Program-made: the position numbers and the translations under genes | The notes under the pieces: generated by a model | Told to the model about the DNA's origin: nothing | The model's database searches: none | Seen by the model: the letters and a program-made list of their open reading frames with translations, nothing else | In this document: piece by piece, positions 25,933 to 34,626 of the stretch | Layout: every line of letters begins with the position of its first letter | Numbering within the stretch: the first letter of the stretch is position 1 | Source: Weeksellaceae bacterium TAE3-ERU29 | GTDB taxonomy: Bacteria; Bacteroidota; Bacteroidia; Flavobacteriales; Weeksellaceae | Assembly: GCA_019218445.1 (NCBI GenBank) | Contig: JAHUUM010000006.1 | Span: forward strand, 50,167-114,166 | Direction of reading: 5' to 3' | DNA length: 64,000 bases

Positions 25933-26445
25933 TTAATAATAACTATACGGATCTTCATCAAAATAATCTTCTTCCTCGTCGTCGAAATCATCATCAAAAT
26001 CTAATCCGTCTTCATCTAAAGAGAAATCCATACTTTCTTTTTCGGGAGCATTTTCAGGTCTTTCTCCATACGCTAAACTTACCAAAGGATATTCTTTTGA
26101 ATTGTCTGGTTTTAAAACATCTACTACCTCACAATAAAAAGTCCACATAGCTAAGAAATCATATAAATAAATCATTCTTCCGCCTTTTTTAGGAGTAACT
26201 GCCTTTAGCGTTGTATTAGACATTATCTCTGCATCCGGCTCTCCGGACATATCTTCCATTGGTATTTCACTTCCCTGAAACCACTGTTCGTTCGATAAAA
26301 AGAAAGACGCCATTTCATCTCCCTCCAAATTAAAAGCAGTTTTTATTTCTTTATGAAAATCGAGTAAAGTGTTATCTTCATTTATTTCTATATCTCTAAA
26401 TACGTCTTGCTCCGTATCTAAAATAACTCTTATTTTTAAAATCAT
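25933..26445 (-). CDS. pRiA4b ORF-3-like (IS1096 TnpR-like) protein
   Basis: A 170-residue protein. The first two thirds (LKIRVILDTEQDVFRDIEINEDNTLLDFHKEI, then FLSNEQWFQGSEIP and MIYLYDFLAMWTFYCEVVDV) match the pRiA4b ORF-3-like fold, a widespread family of unknown role. The last third is a highly acidic tail (FDDDFDDEEEDYF-like). Despite its name there is no sign of an insertion element here. I start at ATG 26445; the longer version would need a TTG. It lies 7 bp after cca in the same direction. Confidence 0.8.
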   Translation of the reverse strand: MILKIRVILDTEQDVFRDIEINEDNTLLDFHKEIKTAFNLEGDEMASFFLSNEQWFQGSEIPMEDMSGEPDAEIMSNTTLKAVTPKKGGRMIYLYDFLAMWTFYCEVVDVLKPDNSKEYPLVSLAYGERPENAPEKESMDFSLDEDGLDFDDDFDDEEEDYFDEDPYSYY

Positions 26446-26452
26446 AATTTCT

Positions 26453-27883
26453 TTATTGTATTTCTTCTTCCGCAATTTTTAAGCCTAATTTCTCTCCTTC
26501 ACTAAACATGAAAGCTAATCCGTCTTCTCTATTATTTTTAAGCTCTCCTTCTAAAATTGCTTCTTTTATTTTATTTTTAATGATTCCCACTTCACGACAA
26601 GGAGTAATATTAAAAGCCTTCATAATATCCTCCCCTGATACAGGCGGCTGGAAGTTCCTAACTTGATCCCGTTCTTCTACTTCTTTTATTTTCTTCTCAA
26701 CTTTTTCAAAATTTGTCTGATACCTGATTTGTTTATTTTTATTTTTTGTGGTGATATCTGCTTTGCATAATAAAAATAAATCTTCCAAATCATCTCCCGC
26801 ATCAAATAAAAGTCGCCTTAATGCTGAATCTGTTGAATCTTCACTAACTAATGGAATCGGACGAGAACTTAATAACACCAATTTACGAACATACTTCATT
26901 TCTTTACCCATTGGCAGTTTTAATCGTCTGAAAAGTTTAGGAACCATTTTAGAACCTACAAATTCATGAGAATGGAATGTCCATCCGATTTTCTTATCAA
27001 ATCTTTTAGTTGGTGCTTTCCCGATATCATGTAATAGAGCAGCCCAACGTAACCAAAGGTTTTCTGTAGTTTTAGAAATATTGTCTACCACCTCAAAAGT
27101 GTGATAGAAATTATCCTTGTGCGTTTGTCCTTCGATTTCTTCTATACCCCTTAACGCTGTAACTTCGGGTAAAAATCGTTCCAGAAGTTTTGCTTTATCC
27201 AATAATATAAGCCCCACCGATGGTTTTGGAGTGAGCATTATTTTATTAAATTCATCCATTATTCTCTCTTTAGAAAGAATATCCATTCGCTCTGCATTTT
27301 CTTGAATTGCCTCAAAAGATTCAGGCAAAATATCAAAATCAAGCTGTGTTGCAAATCTAATGGCTCTCATCATTCGTAAAGGATCATCCGAATAAGTTGT
27401 TACCGGATCAATCGGTGTACGAATAATTTTATTTTTTAAATCTTCCAATCCATTAAAAGGATCTACAAAATCACCATAAGTTTCTTTATTTAAACTTATA
27501 GCTAAAGCATTTATTGTAAAATCTCGTCTTAATTGATCATCTTTTATTGTTCCGTTTTCTACGGCAGGTTTTCTGCTATCCTCTGAATAACTTTCTTTTC
27601 TTGCACCAACAAATTCAAAATCTATTCCTTTATAATGAAACATTGCTGTTCCAAATCGTTTAAAAACAGATACTTTTATTCTTGAATCTAATTTATTAGC
27701 CGTTTTTTCAGCTAACTCTATTCCGCTTCCTTCTGTTACAATATCTATATCTTTTTTAGAGCCTCTCTGCAATAAATAATCTCTAACGAAACCTCCAATA
27801 ACGTATGTTGATTGTTTTAAGTCTGAGGCAACCTCAGAAACCACGCTAAAAACAGGATTCTCTAACGCCTTTTCTAAATTCAT
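26453..27883 (-). CDS. cca: CCA-adding / tRNA nucleotidyltransferase with HD domain
   Basis: A 476-residue class II nucleotidyltransferase. The head has YVIGGFVRDYLL (about 26-37) and the metal Asp pair in KKDIDIVTEG (about 43-52). The neck has RRDFTINALAIS (about 119-130), and a C-terminal HD phosphohydrolase region has LLHDIGKAPTK (about 286-296). It adds or repairs the 3' CCA of tRNAs; the tRNA-Val here already encodes CCA, so a repair role is possible. A -7 box sits 4 bp before the ATG. Confidence 0.94.
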   Translation of the reverse strand: MNLEKALENPVFSVVSEVASDLKQSTYVIGGFVRDYLLQRGSKKDIDIVTEGSGIELAEKTANKLDSRIKVSVFKRFGTAMFHYKGIDFEFVGARKESYSEDSRKPAVENGTIKDDQLRRDFTINALAISLNKETYGDFVDPFNGLEDLKNKIIRTPIDPVTTYSDDPLRMMRAIRFATQLDFDILPESFEAIQENAERMDILSKERIMDEFNKIMLTPKPSVGLILLDKAKLLERFLPEVTALRGIEEIEGQTHKDNFYHTFEVVDNISKTTENLWLRWAALLHDIGKAPTKRFDKKIGWTFHSHEFVGSKMVPKLFRRLKLPMGKEMKYVRKLVLLSSRPIPLVSEDSTDSALRRLLFDAGDDLEDLFLLCKADITTKNKNKQIRYQTNFEKVEKKIKEVEERDQVRNFQPPVSGEDIMKAFNITPCREVGIIKNKIKEAILEGELKNNREDGLAFMFSEGEKLGLKIAEEEIQ

Positions 27884-27887
27884 TTTA

Positions 27888-27895
27888 CAAAGATA
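27888..27895 (-). promoter_or_regulatory. -7 box abutting the cca start
   Basis: The minus strand reads TATCTTTG followed by TAAA and then the cca ATG. A leaderless transcript would result, as at tgt. Confidence 0.6.
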
Positions 27896-27935
27896 GTATT
27901 GTTAATTATTTATTTAAATTTTTAAACCGATTAAA

Positions 27936-28496
27936 TTACTTCCATTGTAAAGTTTCCATCAGTTTTATTACATTTTCTTTCATGTAATCTATTGCCGGTG
28001 CAAGAGAATCGGGATTTGGGTGTGCATTAAAGTAAACCGCACCTCTCAAAAAATTATTCGTGCTATCGGTTAAATGAAATTGATAATTAAGTGCTGTATC
28101 TCCTCCTAATTCATATAAAGTTCCATAAACTTTATCATTTTCTCGCACGATTATTTTAGGGTCTATATAAGTAGCTCTTCCGGTATGTGGCTCATAAACA
28201 GATTTTTCCGAATCCTTTAAAAGCTCAGGTAAATTATTTTTTACCGGCTCATAAGTGAAGTAAATAGTTGATTTTAAAGCCGGATAATAAATATTAAATT
28301 CACAATCTTTTTCACTGTTAATTAGTGCTTTTTTTTCGAAATCAAATGTAAAAGGACAGTTCCCGTTATACATTCTATACTCCGGCTGAGCATATTCTAA
28401 TCTCAAATTCCCTTGAGGTTTAGGCATTATTTCTTGCTTACAAGAACTGAATAAAATTAATATTAAAAAACTAATTAATAAATTTCTACTCTTCAT
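27936..28496 (-). CDS. gldD: Gliding motility lipoprotein GldD
   Basis: A 186-residue lipoprotein with a signal peptide ending in the lipobox F-S-S-C (Cys19). The body (QGNLRLEYAQPEYRMYN, then CPFTFDFEKKA, NIYYPALKSTIYFTY and GRATYIDPKIIV) matches my memory of GldD. GldD belongs to the gliding/type IX secretion set and is also found in non-gliding Bacteroidetes. It overlaps gldE by 11 bp and completes the ssb-gldE-gldD order known from Flavobacterium. Confidence 0.9.
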   Translation of the reverse strand: MKSRNLLISFLILILFSSCKQEIMPKPQGNLRLEYAQPEYRMYNGNCPFTFDFEKKALINSEKDCEFNIYYPALKSTIYFTYEPVKNNLPELLKDSEKSVYEPHTGRATYIDPKIIVRENDKVYGTLYELGGDTALNYQFHLTDSTNNFLRGAVYFNAHPNPDSLAPAIDYMKENVIKLMETLQWK

Positions 28497-29826
28497 TTGT
28501 TTGCCGTGGTATTCGAGTTACTTTTATTCTTTTTATTCGTCTTTTATCAATAGATTCTATCGTAAAAACATAATTATCAAATGCGATTTTCTGTCTTCTA
28601 TTCGGTGTTTCTCCATTGATTTCTAAAACTAATCCTGCCAAAGTTTCTGCTTCTCCTTTTACAGTCTCAAATTCACCTTCTACAATATCCATTATTCGTG
28701 TAAAATCTTTTAAAGAAGTTTTTCCTTCAAACAAAAAATTATCATTATCTAACTTGGAATAAAACACATTTTCATCATCAAACTCATCGGAAATATCACC
28801 TACCACTTCTTCCATTACATCTTCTAAAGTAACGATTCCCGAAGTCCCTCCATACTCGTCTACCACAATCGCTAAATGAATTTTTTTCTCTTGAAAATCC
28901 GATAATAAATCATCTAATTTTTTATTTTCCGGGACAAAGAATGGTTTTCTTAAAACGGTATGCCAATCAAACTCCTCTAAGTCCAAATAAGGCAACAAGT
29001 CCTTGGCATATAGCAATCCTTGTATTTCATCTATATCATCATCATAAACAGGTACTCTCGAAAATCCTTTTTGTGAAATTTTAGATAAAACTTGCTGATA
29101 ATTATTCTCTAAACGCATAGAAAACATATCCACACGCGGTGTCATGATTTCACGCGTTTCGGTATTTCCAAAACTTACGATTCCCTCTAATATTTTCTGT
29201 TCCTCATTAGTAGTCCTCACATCCTCAGAGGTCATTTCCAAAGCCTGAGAAAGCTGATCTACAGATATTTTCTTATCAGGTTTTAAATTCTTTTCTATAA
29301 TAGAACTCAACCACAGAAGAGGAATCGATATCGGTCTTGAAATTGTACTGAAAAATTTGATTAAAGGAGCTGTTCCTCTTGCAAATTTCAAAGGAGCTTG
29401 TGTTGAATATATTTTAGGAATAATCTCTCCAAATAATAATAAAATAAAAGTGATAATTACTACATCAAAAAATATCTTAAAGTTTATTCCGAAAAAAACT
29501 AAATTCTCTAAATACTGATGAACAAATATTTGCGACAATATTGCAGAAAGCAATACTATTCCAATATTCACAAAATTATTCCCAATAAGTATATTAGCTA
29601 ATAGTTTTTGCTTATCTTTTAATAAACTTTCTACGTCTGACACGTTTTCCCCTTCCTCTCTGGCACTTATAATATCTTTCTTCTTAATAGAAAAAAAAGC
29701 TACCTCTGAGCCGGAAAGCATTGCTGAAAGCAGTAATAAAAATAACAGCAAAAAAATCTCTGCTATTTCGTAATAAGAAACAGCAAATATTTGACTAAAA
29801 ATTAAACTGGGAGGTTCTGTTTCCAA
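28486..29826 (-). CDS. gldE: GldE, CorC/HlyC-type membrane protein
   Basis: A 446-residue protein with an N-terminal DUF21 domain of about four helices (about 18-160), two CBS domains around REIMTPRVDMFSM (about 214-226) and VVDEYGGTSGIVTLEDVMEEVVGDI (about 296-320), and a C-terminal CorC_HlyC domain. It is a CNNM/CorC relative. Its location between ssb and gldD identifies it as GldE, which is linked to GldD function. The start appears to be TTG at 29826, giving METEPPSL. A paralogue lies at 51309. Confidence 0.9.
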   Translation of the reverse strand: METEPPSLIFSQIFAVSYYEIAEIFLLLFLLLLSAMLSGSEVAFFSIKKKDIISAREEGENVSDVESLLKDKQKLLANILIGNNFVNIGIVLLSAILSQIFVHQYLENLVFFGINFKIFFDVVIITFILLLFGEIIPKIYSTQAPLKFARGTAPLIKFFSTISRPISIPLLWLSSIIEKNLKPDKKISVDQLSQALEMTSEDVRTTNEEQKILEGIVSFGNTETREIMTPRVDMFSMRLENNYQQVLSKISQKGFSRVPVYDDDIDEIQGLLYAKDLLPYLDLEEFDWHTVLRKPFFVPENKKLDDLLSDFQEKKIHLAIVVDEYGGTSGIVTLEDVMEEVVGDISDEFDDENVFYSKLDNDNFLFEGKTSLKDFTRIMDIVEGEFETVKGEAETLAGLVLEINGETPNRRQKIAFDNYVFTIESIDKRRIKRIKVTRIPRQTNEE

Positions 29827-29851
29827 TTCTTTTTATTTGGTTAAACTTAAA

Positions 29852-30247
29852 TTAAAACGGTGTATTCTCCTCTGAATTATCTTCTTGATTTATAGAATCA
29901 GAAGATTTACCTGACGGGCTTCCTAAAAATTGTACCGTAGTAGCATTAATTTCAGTTACATACTTCATTGTTCCATTATCGTCCCATTTGCGAGTTTTCA
30001 ATTTACCTTCTATATAAACAGAAGCACCTTTACTTAAGTACTTCTCGCATAGCTCTGCCAGTTTATTTCTGGTAACCACTTGATGCCATTCTGTTTGAGT
30101 AACTTTTTCTCCGGTTTCCTTTTTAGTAAACGTCTCACTGGTTGCCACAGGGAATTTCCCGATACAACTATTAGAATCAAAATGATGCATTTTTACATCA
30201 TCTCCTAAATTTCCTATCAAAATAACTTTATTTACCGACCCACTCAT
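29852..30247 (-). CDS. ssb: Single-stranded DNA-binding protein
   Basis: A 131-residue SSB with the OB fold opening SVNKVILIGNLGDDVK (about 4-19), the TEWHQVV core (about 52-58) and YIEGKLKTRKWDD (about 76-88). It has a short linker and an acidic tail that ends in EENTPF, the usual partner-binding tip. I use the ATG at 30247 because MSGSVNKVILIGN fits other SSBs; a longer reading adds seven residues. It is the first gene of the ssb-gldE-gldD unit. Confidence 0.95.
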   Translation of the reverse strand: MSGSVNKVILIGNLGDDVKMHHFDSNSCIGKFPVATSETFTKKETGEKVTQTEWHQVVTRNKLAELCEKYLSKGASVYIEGKLKTRKWDDNGTMKYVTEINATTVQFLGSPSGKSSDSINQEDNSEENTPF

Positions 30248-30273
30248 ACTTTTTAATTTATTCCCCAAAAGTA

Positions 30274-30281
30274 CAAAAATA
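30274..30281 (-). promoter_or_regulatory. Candidate -7 box for ssb-gldE-gldD
   Basis: The minus strand reads TATTTTTG, matching TAnnTTTG, 26 bp before the ssb ATG. Confidence 0.45.
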
Positions 30282-30468
30282 AAAATAAATCGAAATAATC
30301 GTTATAATTCTTTTATTTGATTTCTATTTTCCTCCTACTTTTTTAGAATGATTAAACATTACCACATATTTATATAATTATCAAAAAATTAGAGGTATTT
30401 TTAATTATTCATTTTCACATTCTGAGTACTTTTTCAATTATAAAATTATGCTATTAAAAAATAAATAC

Positions 30469-30476
30469 TAATTTTG
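30469..30476 (+). promoter_or_regulatory. Candidate -7 box for the first barrel gene
   Basis: TAATTTTG, a full TAnnTTTG match, 26 bp before the ATG at 30503. Confidence 0.45.
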
Positions 30477-30502
30477 CCCTTCAAATTTAAACATTATATA
30501 AA

Positions 30503-31096
30503 ATGAAAAAGTTATTTGTGATGGGAGCTATCGCTCTTGCAGGTTTAGTAAGTGCTCAAACAGCAAACAATGGAGCTACCGCTAAAGGAAAATGGATGGT
30601 TGGATCTAACTTAGGTTTAAACTTTTCTTCAGAAAATGCAACTACTAAAGAATCAGGAGTAGATGACGTTAAAACCACTACTACTCGTTTTAGCTTTAAT
30701 CCAGATGCTAGCTATTTTTTAGCTGACAACTTAGCTGTAGGTATTGGTTTAGATTATACTTACACTTCAGTTAAAGATGGAAAGTCTAGTAATGCTTTCG
30801 GAATTATGCCAAACATTAAATACTTTTTCCCTCAAGGACAAGTTTCTCCTTTCGTAGGGTTAGGTGTTGGATATAGATTAACTAACCAAAACGCAGGGGG
30901 TAACTCTAAAGACATAACAATGGGAGGTTTAGCTGTTGGTGTAGAAGGTGGTATTGCTTACTTCATTACTGATGCTTTAGCTGCTACAGCTTCTGTAAAA
31001 TATGATTACACAAGTATTACTCACAGTGATAACAGTGATTATCAAACACAAACAGGTTTAATCAACGCTGGTATTGGAGCTGCTTATTTCTTCTAA
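30503..31096 (+). CDS. Small outer-membrane beta-barrel protein, copy 1
   Basis: A 197-residue porin-like protein. It has a signal peptide MKKLFVMGAIALAGLVSAQ (cleaved near residue 19), then alternating hydrophobic strands (KGKWMVGSNLGLNFSS, YFLADNLAVGIGLDYTY, VSPFVGLGVGYRL) and a terminal aromatic residue (AAYFF). These are the marks of an OmpX/OmpW-type eight-stranded barrel; the function is unknown. It has its own terminator, and a paralogue follows 90 bp later with the same signal-peptide pattern. Codon use is unusually uniform (GGT and GCT rich), suggesting high expression. Confidence 0.88.
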   Translation: MKKLFVMGAIALAGLVSAQTANNGATAKGKWMVGSNLGLNFSSENATTKESGVDDVKTTTTRFSFNPDASYFLADNLAVGIGLDYTYTSVKDGKSSNAFGIMPNIKYFFPQGQVSPFVGLGVGYRLTNQNAGGNSKDITMGGLAVGVEGGIAYFITDALAATASVKYDYTSITHSDNSDYQTQTGLINAGIGAAYFF

Positions 31097-31118
31097 GAAA
31101 TACTTAAATAAATTTTAC

Positions 31119-31145
31119 AAAGGAGTCTAAACGACTCCTTTTTTT
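31119..31145 (+). terminator. Terminator of barrel gene 1
   Basis: AAAGGAGTC (31119-31127), loop TAAAC, GACTCCTTT (31133-31141) and a T-run. It is almost identical to the hairpin behind the second copy. Confidence 0.9.
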
Positions 31146-31186
31146 ATTATAAATTCATTACCTTTATTGAACTTAAAACTATAAAT

Positions 31187-31699
31187 ATGAAAAAATTGTT
31201 TCTAATGGGAGCTTTAGTTATTGCAGGTGCAATAAATGCTCAGAATAATCCCGCTTTAGCAAAAGGAAAATGGCTGATTGAAACTAATACTAACTTTGGA
31301 GCGGTGAGCCCATCTAATACTTCTGTATCTTTTAGTGCTGGAGGAGGGGTTAGTAATCTAAAAATAGGTGGTGAAGCAGGTTATTTTATAGCTGATAATT
31401 TTGCATTAAAAGCAGGGTTGGGAATTCATCTTTTATCTTATCAATTAGAAGAATCCTCTTCAAAACTTAATTATAAATTAGGTGCAAAATATTATATAAA
31501 CAGCAAATTCCCCGTACAAATAGACCTTAGCGGCGCCTCTACAAAAAATAACAGCATTACTACTCTCGGGTTCCAAGGTGGATACTCTTATTTCTTAGCT
31601 CCAAATATTTCTATTGAACCAGGATTAAGATACGATTTAAGTTTAGAAGATTCTGATGGTCTATTGACAGGGAATGTAGGTTTTGCCCTTCATTTCTAA
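31187..31699 (+). CDS. Small outer-membrane beta-barrel protein, copy 2
   Basis: A 170-residue paralogue of the preceding gene. The signal peptide is MKKLFLMGALVIAGAINAQ. The shared pattern KGKWLIETNTNFG, AGYFIADNFALKAGLG and a closing GNVGFALHF indicate the same barrel fold. It is shorter by about 27 residues and well diverged in the loops. It lies 90 bp downstream with its own terminator, so the pair looks like an old tandem duplication that included the regulatory flank. No ligand or role can be read. Confidence 0.85.
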   Translation: MKKLFLMGALVIAGAINAQNNPALAKGKWLIETNTNFGAVSPSNTSVSFSAGGGVSNLKIGGEAGYFIADNFALKAGLGIHLLSYQLEESSSKLNYKLGAKYYINSKFPVQIDLSGASTKNNSITTLGFQGGYSYFLAPNISIEPGLRYDLSLEDSDGLLTGNVGFALHF

Positions 31700-31719
31700 T
31701 TTCCCGAAATAAATTTTAC

Positions 31720-31746
31720 AAAGGAGTCTTTCGACTCCTTTTTTTT
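31720..31746 (+). terminator. Terminator of barrel gene 2
   Basis: AAAGGAGTC (31720-31728), loop TTTC, GACTCCTTT (31733-31741) and a T-run. The stem and the preceding AAATTTTAC are the same as in the first copy. Confidence 0.9.
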
Positions 31747-31752
31747 ATGCTA

Positions 31753-31772
31753 TTTCTCGAATTAACGAGAAA
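31753..31772. promoter_or_regulatory. Inverted repeat upstream of uvrA
   Basis: TTTCTCG (31753-31759) and CGAGAAA (31766-31772) are perfect 7-bp reverse complements around AATTAA. They lie 6 bp upstream of the uvrA -7 box. The position would suit a repressor of a damage-response gene, but no known LexA motif is matched that I can name. Confidence 0.4.
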
Positions 31773-31778
31773 AATAAT

Positions 31779-31786
31779 TAACTTTG
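31779..31786 (+). promoter_or_regulatory. Candidate -7 box for uvrA
   Basis: TAACTTTG, a full TAnnTTTG match, 26 bp before the uvrA ATG. Confidence 0.5.
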
Positions 31787-31812
31787 CAACCTTTTTATTA
31801 TAGATACAAATC

Positions 31813-34614
31813 ATGCCTAAGAAAAACAAGGAATTCAACCTAAAAACAGATATTCAAATTATAGGAGCAAAACTCCATAATCTAAAGAATATAAATGTTA
31901 CTATTCCTAAAAATAAATTAATCGTAATTACAGGATTATCCGGATCTGGAAAATCCTCTTTAGCTTTTGATACGTTATACGCTGAAGGACAACGTCGTTA
32001 TGTAGAAAGTTTATCATCTTATGCTCGTCAGTTTTTAGGCAGACTGGACAAACCAAAAGTGGATAATATAAAAGGTATTGCTCCGGCAATTGCCATTCAG
32101 CAAAAAGTAAATTCTACCAATCCGCGTTCTACTGTAGGAACTACCACAGAAATTTATGATTATTTAAAATTGCTTTATGCCAGAATAGGCGAAACCTATT
32201 CTCCAATCTCAGGAGAAAAAGTTTCAAAAGATAATGTTACCGACGTTATCAATTATATAAAAGAAATGCCGGAGGACATACCTATCAATATTGTTTGTCC
32301 GTTTATCAAAAACAATGCAGAACGAACTTTTCAAGAGTCACTGGATATTCTGCAAAAACAAGGTTTTGCCCGAGTAGAAATCGACGGGAATACACAAAAA
32401 ATTCAAGATTTAATTGATTTTAATTTTGAACCTCAACCAAACATGGTAGTAGAACTTGTGATAGATCGTGTTACTACACAAAATAATGAAGATTTTTATC
32501 ATCGATTAGCAGATTCTATCCAAACAGCTTTTTATGAAGGCTTGGGCGAAATGTCTGTTAAAAATCAAAATGATAAAACTTCAAAAACTTTTTCTAATAA
32601 ATTTGAATTAGACGGCATTGAATTTACTGAGCCAAACTTAAATTTCTTTAGTTTTAATAATCCATTAGGAGCTTGCCCGTCTTGCGAAGGATATGGGAAA
32701 ATCATTGGAATTGATGAAGATTTAGTGATTCCAAATAAAAATTTATCTGTTTATGAAGATGCTGTTGTCGCTTGGAAAGGTGCAAAAATGAGTGAATGGA
32801 AAAGAAAATTCATAAATGAAAGTGCAGATTATGATTTCCCTGTTCATAAACCTTATTTTGAACTTACCGAAGAACAAAAAGATTTATTATGGAACGGAAA
32901 AAATAAAAAATCTGCGAGTATTAATAACTTCTTTAAAATGCTGGAGGAAAACACTTATAAAATCCAGTATAGAGTTATGCTCTCCCGTTATCGCGGAAAA
33001 ACAATATGTCCCACTTGTAAAGGAAAACGTTTAAGAAAAGAAGCCACTTGGGTGAAAATTAATGATAAAGCGATTACAGATTTAGTCAATTTACCATTAG
33101 ATGAACTAATTGAATTCTTTAAAAATTTAAAATTAGACCAATATCAGGCTCAAATTGCAAAAAGACTTTTATTAGAGATTAATAACCGTTTAACCTTTTT
33201 ATTAGATGTTGGATTAGGATATTTAACTTTAAACCGAACTTCTAATACACTTTCAGGAGGGGAATCTCAACGTATAAATTTAGCAACCTCGTTAGGAAGT
33301 AGTTTGGTGGGAAGTATGTATATTTTAGATGAGCCTTCAATCGGGCTACATTCTAAAGACACAGACAATTTAATTGTAGTTCTAAAAAAATTACGAGATT
33401 TAGGAAATACGGTAATCGTGGTAGAACACGACGAAGATGTTATGAAAGCTGCAGATTATATTATAGACATTGGTCCGGAAGCAGGAACTCACGGAGGAGA
33501 AGTTGTTTTTGCCGGAACGTATGAGGAATTACTAAAGGCAGATACACTTACTTCAAAATATCTTAATGGAAATTTAGAAATTCCTGTTCCGCAAATAAGA
33601 ATACCTATAAAAAATTATATTGAAGTAAAAGGGGCAAGAGAAAATAATTTAAAAAATATAACTGCCAAACTTCCTTTAAATAATTTATCTGTGATTACAG
33701 GAGTGAGTGGTTCAGGGAAAAGTACACTTTTAAAATCAATTTTTATTCCTGCACTTCAACGAGAAAAAGGAATATTCGGAAATAAATTAGGAGATTTTGA
33801 ATCTATTTCAGGCGACATATCTAAAGTCAAAGCCATTGAATATATTGACCAAAATCCTATCGGGAAATCATCTCGTTCAAATCCTGTTACTTACATCAAG
33901 GCTTATGACGACATTCGTAAATTATTCGCTTCATTAAAGTTAAGCAAAACAAGAGGTTACAAAACCAAACATTTTTCGTTTAATGTAGACGGAGGACGCT
34001 GTGATAACTGTAAAGGAGAAGGAAGCATTACCATAGAAATGCAGTTCATGGCAGATGTAACTTTAGAATGTGAACAGTGCCACGGAACTCGATTTAAAGA
34101 AGCTATTCTGGACGTAAAATTCCATGATAAAAATATTAGTGATATTTTGAATATGACTGTGGATGACGCCATTGAGTTCTTCACCAAACATCAAGAAACT
34201 AAAATTGCCGAAAAGTTACAAAGTTTACAAGACGTTGGTTTAGGCTATGTTCAGTTAGGACAATCGAGCAGTACACTTTCGGGAGGAGAGGCACAAAGAA
34301 TTAAATTGGCTTCTTTCTTAACCAAAGGAAGCTCTGCTAAAAATACACTTTTTGTTTTTGATGAACCTTCTACAGGATTACATTTCCATGACATCAATAA
34401 ATTAATGAAATCTTTAAGGGCTTTAATTGAAAACGGACACAGCGTTTGGGTAATAGAACATCATCCCGATATTATAAAATGTGCCGATTATATTTTAGAC
34501 TTAGGTCCGGAAGGTGGTAAAAACGGAGGATATATTGTAGCAACAGGAACTCCGGAAGAAATTATAAAATCAGACAAAAGTTACACAGCAAAATATTTAT
34601 TAGAGAAACTTTAA
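31813..34614 (+). CDS. uvrA: Excinuclease ABC subunit A
   Basis: A 933-residue damage-recognition ATPase with two ABC modules. Walker A sequences are GLSGSGKSS (about 42-50) and GVSGSGKST (about 635-643); the signature motifs are TLSGGESQRINLA and TLSGGEAQRIKLA. Zinc-binding pairs CPSCEGYGK, CPTCKGKRL, CDNCKGEGS and CEQCHGTRF are all present. The length is standard. UvrA loads UvrB at lesions in nucleotide excision repair. An inverted repeat and a -7 box precede the gene; an antiporter gene follows after 12 bp. Confidence 0.98.
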   Translation: MPKKNKEFNLKTDIQIIGAKLHNLKNINVTIPKNKLIVITGLSGSGKSSLAFDTLYAEGQRRYVESLSSYARQFLGRLDKPKVDNIKGIAPAIAIQQKVNSTNPRSTVGTTTEIYDYLKLLYARIGETYSPISGEKVSKDNVTDVINYIKEMPEDIPINIVCPFIKNNAERTFQESLDILQKQGFARVEIDGNTQKIQDLIDFNFEPQPNMVVELVIDRVTTQNNEDFYHRLADSIQTAFYEGLGEMSVKNQNDKTSKTFSNKFELDGIEFTEPNLNFFSFNNPLGACPSCEGYGKIIGIDEDLVIPNKNLSVYEDAVVAWKGAKMSEWKRKFINESADYDFPVHKPYFELTEEQKDLLWNGKNKKSASINNFFKMLEENTYKIQYRVMLSRYRGKTICPTCKGKRLRKEATWVKINDKAITDLVNLPLDELIEFFKNLKLDQYQAQIAKRLLLEINNRLTFLLDVGLGYLTLNRTSNTLSGGESQRINLATSLGSSLVGSMYILDEPSIGLHSKDTDNLIVVLKKLRDLGNTVIVVEHDEDVMKAADYIIDIGPEAGTHGGEVVFAGTYEELLKADTLTSKYLNGNLEIPVPQIRIPIKNYIEVKGARENNLKNITAKLPLNNLSVITGVSGSGKSTLLKSIFIPALQREKGIFGNKLGDFESISGDISKVKAIEYIDQNPIGKSSRSNPVTYIKAYDDIRKLFASLKLSKTRGYKTKHFSFNVDGGRCDNCKGEGSITIEMQFMADVTLECEQCHGTRFKEAILDVKFHDKNISDILNMTVDDAIEFFTKHQETKIAEKLQSLQDVGLGYVQLGQSSSTLSGGEAQRIKLASFLTKGSSAKNTLFVFDEPSTGLHFHDINKLMKSLRALIENGHSVWVIEHHPDIIKCADYILDLGPEGGKNGGYIVATGTPEEIIKSDKSYTAKYLLEKL

Positions 34615-34626
34615 TCTTAAATTTTC

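Noticed and set aside
25933..26445. A mobile element, because the pRiA4b/IS1096 TnpR-like family name suggests a transposon
   Set aside because: There are no terminal repeats or transposase nearby, and the gene sits in a compact housekeeping run after cca.
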